Assembly (NCBI GenBank): GCA_030610965.1
Contig: JAUWQU010000165.1
Location: 1 to 7,519 of the forward strand
Direction of reading: 5' to 3'
From: Phycisphaerae bacterium
Lineage (GTDB): Bacteria; Planctomycetota; Phycisphaerae; SM23-33
DNA length: 7,519 nucleotides
The notes beneath the pieces are model-generated. The model worked only from the letters and a program-made list of their open reading frames with translations, was not told the origin of the DNA and searched no databases. Position numbers and translations under genes: made by a program. Each line of letters opens with the position of its first letter. The stretch's first letter is position 1. Shown here piece after piece: positions 4,718-7,519 of this stretch.

Positions 4718-6025
4718 CTACATTTCAGCGTAGACGCGTTGGGCCTGTTTGCTGAAGCGCCCGACCAGGTCGTCGATCTTGAACGGTTTTTGCCCGATGA
4801 GGTAGGAATGCACCGTGTTGTTGAATGGCTTGTACCAGTGCTCGCCGATGCCCTTGAGGCCCACGCATGCGCCGACGATCGACCCGGCCGTCGCGGCCGT
4901 GCAGTCGTTGTCCAGGCCCATCGCGACGACCTCCGATATGACGCGCGTGAAGTCCGTGCCGCCGATAGCGATACCGAAGATGGTGAGGCAGGCGTTGTTG
5001 ATCGTGTGGACGCCGCTCATTCCCTTGAACCGCTTGTCTACGGCCGCCCTCGCCGCCTTGTGGCTGCCGATCTTCGGGGCGGTCTTCATCGCCCACTTCA
5101 CGGCCTTGGCCAGGGCGCACTTACGCGGGATTTCGGTTAGGGCGACCTCGATGGCTTTCATGGGGTCGCTCAGGGCGAACCCCGCCGCGATGGCAGCCGA
5201 GAAGAACATCTCGCCGTAGATGCCCTGACGCCGGTGGGACAGGTAGGCGTCGCGATACGCCATGTCCGCCGCGAACGCCGGCCACCCGGGGGCCATATAG
5301 CCCCACGGGTCCGAGCGGATGTCGGCGCCGATCCACTCGCAGAACGGGTTGTCCAGCTCGCCACACTTGTTGGCGGGGACCTTCTTCTTCAGGTTTTCCA
5401 GCGCGACACGCTCGGCCGTGCAGGCGTATGGCAGGTACTTCAGCCAACTCCTGCCATTGTCGTCCACCGTGAAACTCGGCCCGAACTTCTCGACCGTCAG
5501 CAGGCCCAGAAGCGTGTAGGCGATGTCGTCATCCACCGGCACGCCGTCCATCTTCTCGCTGGTGTAGGCATCGCGCCGGCTCACCTCGTAACGCAGGCGA
5601 TGCGGGTCGGTAATCCGTCTCCAGTACTCGACCGGCGGGAACGGCTGGCCGATCTCCCTGGCCCACTCTTCCATGCGGTCGATCGACCAGAACTCCACGG
5701 GGGCTCCCAGCGTGCAGCCGGCGAAGCGCCCGAGCAACGCGCCATGGACGCGATCGACATACGCCTTCGCATCGAATCGGCCCCACATCTTCCGCGGGCC
5801 CTTGGGGCGCAGGGCCTTGATAGCCTTCAGGCCGTTGGGCTCCCTGGCCGCCAGCTTCTTGTCGATCGGAAGCTTTCGCAGGTCCGCCAGCGCGGACCGG
5901 AGGGCCTTTTCGGCTTTCCGGTAGACCTTCTCGATCCCCTTCGCGCCGTACTCGTGCTTGAGCTGGGAATGCTCCCAAAGCCTGGAGGTGAGCTTGTTCA
6001 GATCAGGACGTCGCGGATAGGCCAT
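4718..6025 (-). CDS. ADP-ribosylglycohydrolase-fold protein
   Basis: Member of the ADP-ribosyl-hydrolase (DraG/ARH, ADP_ribosyl_GH) fold, enzymes that use a pair of Mg ions to remove ADP-ribose from proteins, nucleic acids or small molecules. Counting from ATG 6025 (435 residues), a highly charged region of ~85 residues precedes the fold. Fold landmarks are GALLGRFAGCTLGAPVEF (95-112), the first Asp cluster VDDDIAY (164-170, usually TDDT), IGADIRSDPWGY (232-243), the AYRDAYLSHRRQGIYGEMF block (256-274) and the second metal motif LDNDCTAATAG (371-381, usually D-x-D-T). Asp residues at both metal sites are kept, but the Thr neighbours differ, so the substrate may not be ADP-ribosyl-Arg. AGGAG at 6033-6037 lies 7 nt before ATG 6025. 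Earlier in-frame ATGs at 6073 and 6040 lack a good site; a 451-residue form is less likely. No signal peptide; cytoplasmic. Confidence 0.87.
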   Translation of the reverse strand: MAYPRRPDLNKLTSRLWEHSQLKHEYGAKGIEKVYRKAEKALRSALADLRKLPIDKKLAAREPNGLKAIKALRPKGPRKMWGRFDAKAYVDRVHGALLGRFAGCTLGAPVEFWSIDRMEEWAREIGQPFPPVEYWRRITDPHRLRYEVSRRDAYTSEKMDGVPVDDDIAYTLLGLLTVEKFGPSFTVDDNGRSWLKYLPYACTAERVALENLKKKVPANKCGELDNPFCEWIGADIRSDPWGYMAPGWPAFAADMAYRDAYLSHRRQGIYGEMFFSAAIAAGFALSDPMKAIEVALTEIPRKCALAKAVKWAMKTAPKIGSHKAARAAVDKRFKGMSGVHTINNACLTIFGIAIGGTDFTRVISEVVAMGLDNDCTAATAGSIVGACVGLKGIGEHWYKPFNNTVHSYLIGQKPFKIDDLVGRFSKQAQRVYAEM

Positions 6026-6037
6026 AACAATTCTCCT
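6026..6037 (-). promoter_or_regulatory. Ribosome binding site that sets the hydrolase start
   Basis: AGGAGAA (6031-6037, minus strand), with AGGAG 7 nt from ATG 6023-6025, is the best Shine-Dalgarno site in this part of the window. It argues for the 435-residue form beginning MAYPRRPDLNKL over the upstream in-frame ATGs at 6073 and 6040. Confidence 0.65.
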
Positions 6038-6069
6038 CATGACAAACACAAGGGCCTTCAGTTTGTGTG

Positions 6070-6216
6070 TCATTCCTTAAAGGTTGCGGCAATGGGAGGC
6101 CTCACTGCCAGGTCTGATTTCCCAGTCGTGTGATATATCCGCATCAGTTCCCTGAAGCCTTTCATGCAGGCGTCGTTCGGGGAGCCGCCGTTGGCCTTGA
6201 GCTCGGCGCCCAGCAT
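6070..6216 (-). CDS. Possible small ORF (48 residues), doubtful
   Basis: An ATG at 6216 opens 48 codons, including GSPNDACMKGFRELMRIYH (11-29), a stretch that reads like an ordinary soluble helix rather than random GC-rich translation. It ends in TGA at 6070-6072, overlapping (as ATGA) the first possible ATG of the hydrolase frame. The frame stays open a few codons further upstream (a GTG is available) before a TGA. The ribosome binding site is weak (AAGAG close to the ATG). I do not recognise a family. It may be a real short gene, the 3' fragment of a lost gene, or non-coding sequence. Confidence 0.25.
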   Translation of the reverse strand: MLGAELKANGGSPNDACMKGFRELMRIYHTTGKSDLAVRPPIAATFKE

Positions 6217-6277
6217 TGCTCTTATGTACACAATGCGCCACCATGTTCACGCAAGAACAGCCACAGTTTAACGGCCA

Positions 6278-6300
6278 CCCTTTCCCATCGAGGGAGAGGG
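6278..6300. repeat. 9-bp inverted repeat between SelB and the hydrolase
   Basis: CCCTTTCCC (6278-6286) and GGGAGAGGG (6292-6300) pair over 9 bp with one mismatch (a G-U pair in one RNA strand) around the loop ATCGA. It lies about 40 nt after the selB stop. It could help end the selB transcript, although no T tract follows on the minus strand. This kind of CCCTTTCCC/GGGAGAGGG motif is also a common dispersed intergenic repeat in bacterial genomes. Confidence 0.4.
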
Positions 6301-6341
6301 GTTTACGGCGCAGCCATCTACTGGCTTGCGGCTACTGACTG

Positions 6342-7519
6342 CTACTTCTCGCCCATCGCTTCCCTTGCCTTTACGCCGGGTCGGCGTCGGCTGCCGCTAC
6401 GGACTGTTAGCTTGGCGGTGTCGAAGTAGTCCAGCAGGGGCACGGCGAACTTGCGGCTTACTTTCAGGGCGTCGCGGAACTCGACCGTCTCGAAGCTGTT
6501 GGCCTTGGCGAACAGGCCCAGCACGACCTTCTCGGCGGCGGCTACGGCGTCGCGGTGCATGGCCACCTTGCGGTCCAGCCGGAGGACCGAGCCGGCATCG
6601 ACGAGCAGGCGGATCATCTCGGCGATTCGATCGGGCGACTGGCCGAGGGCCTCGGAGAGTTTTTCGGTCAGGGGCGGCTCGAGGTGGGCCTCGCGGAGCA
6701 TGGCCTCGATCCGCTCGACGAGTTCCCTGTCTTCGGCGCTGAGGCCGCCGGCCTGGTTCGGCGAGCCGATGACCGCCCCGTGCAGCCGCAATCGCCCGTC
6801 GGAAAGGCACCTTGCCAGGGCCGCCTCGAACAGGGGCCCGGCGCCGCCGGCCTGGGCGGCAAGGTGGGATCGCTCGACGCCCATCCGCACCGGGTTTGCC
6901 TCGTGGAACGCATCGACGGCCTCGACGAGCGCCGCCGCCGAACGCTCGACGGTATCGCTGTGCGCGAACTCGCCACGGGCGAGTTCGATGGCCGTGCCGG
7001 CGGCAAGCAGTTCGGCAAGCACGGCTGCGACATTGTCGGGGGGCCTCTGGGCGACCTTGGCCAGCGCCTCGGCCGACATCGGCGCGGCCTGCTCGCGCAG
7101 GCACTGGGCGACCCATGCCGACGGGTCGTCGATGGCGGCCCGGCGGTCGGAGAGCGTTTGAATAGTCCATGGGCGTTTTCGCCGCAGGCGAATGCCGCTG
7201 GCGCCGAGGACCCTTCCGCCGCCGACGGTCGTCACGCGTCCGCGGGCCAGTCGCGGCACACTGGCGCGGACGACGAACCGCTCGCCGACGGCGACGCTCA
7301 GCGGCTCGCGAAGGCGGATCTGCACAAGCTGCGGCTCGGAGGGGATAAGGTTGGATTTTTCCAGCAGCGCGACGTTCGCCATGGCCTCGGCCGTGCCAAT
7401 GTGGACGTGGGCCTCGAAGTAGTCCTTAAGCGGCTGGCGGACGCCGGGCAGGAGCGTCATCTCGGCCTCGAAGAAGTTGACGGCCTCGTATGCGTCGGAT
7501 TCGCAGAGCGCCTTGCCGC
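6342..7519 (-). CDS. selB: Selenocysteine-specific elongation factor SelB (C-terminal part, runs off right edge)
   Basis: SelB is the GTPase that brings selenocysteinyl-tRNA to UGA codons marked by a SECIS hairpin. The window holds 391 residues to a TAG at 6342; the family is usually about 600-650 long, so the GTPase domain and much of domain II lie beyond the right edge. Seen residues 1-30 finish a beta-barrel strand region. KDYFEAHVHIGTAEA (31-45) and VGGGRVLG (98-105) are typical of SelB barrel domain III. From about 120 the chain is helical and winged-helix-like, the mRNA-binding part, ending with FRDALKVSRKFAVPLLDYFD (about 347-366), which is the best family fingerprint, and a basic tail. 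The ATG at 7460 is internal, since the frame is open to the edge. A selA gene further right is likely from usual gene order, but is not seen. Confidence 0.92.
   Translation of the reverse strand, partial: GKALCESDAYEAVNFFEAEMTLLPGVRQPLKDYFEAHVHIGTAEAMANVALLEKSNLIPSEPQLVQIRLREPLSVAVGERFVVRASVPRLARGRVTTVGGGRVLGASGIRLRRKRPWTIQTLSDRRAAIDDPSAWVAQCLREQAAPMSAEALAKVAQRPPDNVAAVLAELLAAGTAIELARGEFAHSDTVERSAAALVEAVDAFHEANPVRMGVERSHLAAQAGGAGPLFEAALARCLSDGRLRLHGAVIGSPNQAGGLSAEDRELVERIEAMLREAHLEPPLTEKLSEALGQSPDRIAEMIRLLVDAGSVLRLDRKVAMHRDAVAAAEKVVLGLFAKANSFETVEFRDALKVSRKFAVPLLDYFDTAKLTVRSGSRRRPGVKAREAMGEK

Noticed and set aside
5234..6133. Plus-strand ORF of about 300 codons opposite the hydrolase
   Set aside because: Its composition is that of an antisense shadow and the minus frame carries the real motifs.
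6074..6341. tRNA-Sec (selC) near selB
   Set aside because: I looked for a long-variable-arm tRNA pattern and a TTCGA-type T loop and found no convincing cloverleaf.
6451..7161. Plus-strand and other-frame ORFs over selB
   Set aside because: All overlap the clear SelB frame and are Ser/Arg/Ala-rich shadows.
1..7519. CRISPR array or defence system other than the R-M remnant
   Set aside because: No regularly spaced direct repeats, cas genes, toxin-antitoxin pair or phage genes were seen.

Overview
The window is GC-rich, and every gene I can support lies on the minus strand, so transcription runs right to left. Mixed sigma70-like promoters, a selenocysteine-decoding factor, an ADP-ribosylglycohydrolase-type protein and lineage-specific hypotheticals suggest an uncultured or environmental bacterium. 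A planctomycete-like (PVC) origin is possible, but this is a weak inference from protein style only.

Layout from right to left: (1) the C-terminal ~390 residues of SelB (7519-6342), running off the right edge. (2) A short intergenic stretch with a possible 48-codon ORF whose stop overlaps the first possible ATG of the next gene. (3) A 435-residue ADP-ribosylglycohydrolase-fold protein (6025-4718) with a clear ribosome binding site. (4) A collapsed type I restriction-modification operon (about 4622-2926). A good TTGACA/TATCAT promoter leads into the first 50 codons of hsdM, which stop at a 166-bp fold-back mobile element. Beyond the element is a ~30-codon stub that reads like a few hsdM residues joined to the C-terminus of hsdS. 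Then comes a full-length rhuM gene (4070-3021), and overlapping its stop codon is the first ~20 codons of hsdR followed by an unrelated short tail and a stop. A 14-bp perfect hairpin sits on that stop. (5) A two-gene sugar-phosphate operon: a KbaY/GatY-type class II ketose-bisphosphate aldolase (2761-1898), then, after 26 nt, a PfkB-family sugar kinase (1871-810) with a likely TTG start. (6) A 439-bp gap holding a TATAAT promoter that points at (7) a secreted protein of unknown function that runs off the left edge (370-1).

The operon in (5) makes biochemical sense: the kinase would phosphorylate a ketose phosphate or sugar and the aldolase would split the bisphosphate into two trioses. The most notable part is (4). 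The methylase, specificity and nuclease genes have all been reduced to end fragments, while the accessory gene rhuM and its upstream promoter are intact. That suggests RhuM is either retained for its own function or not yet decayed. I see no complete new system, but the rhuM island with its fold-back element deserves a closer look.
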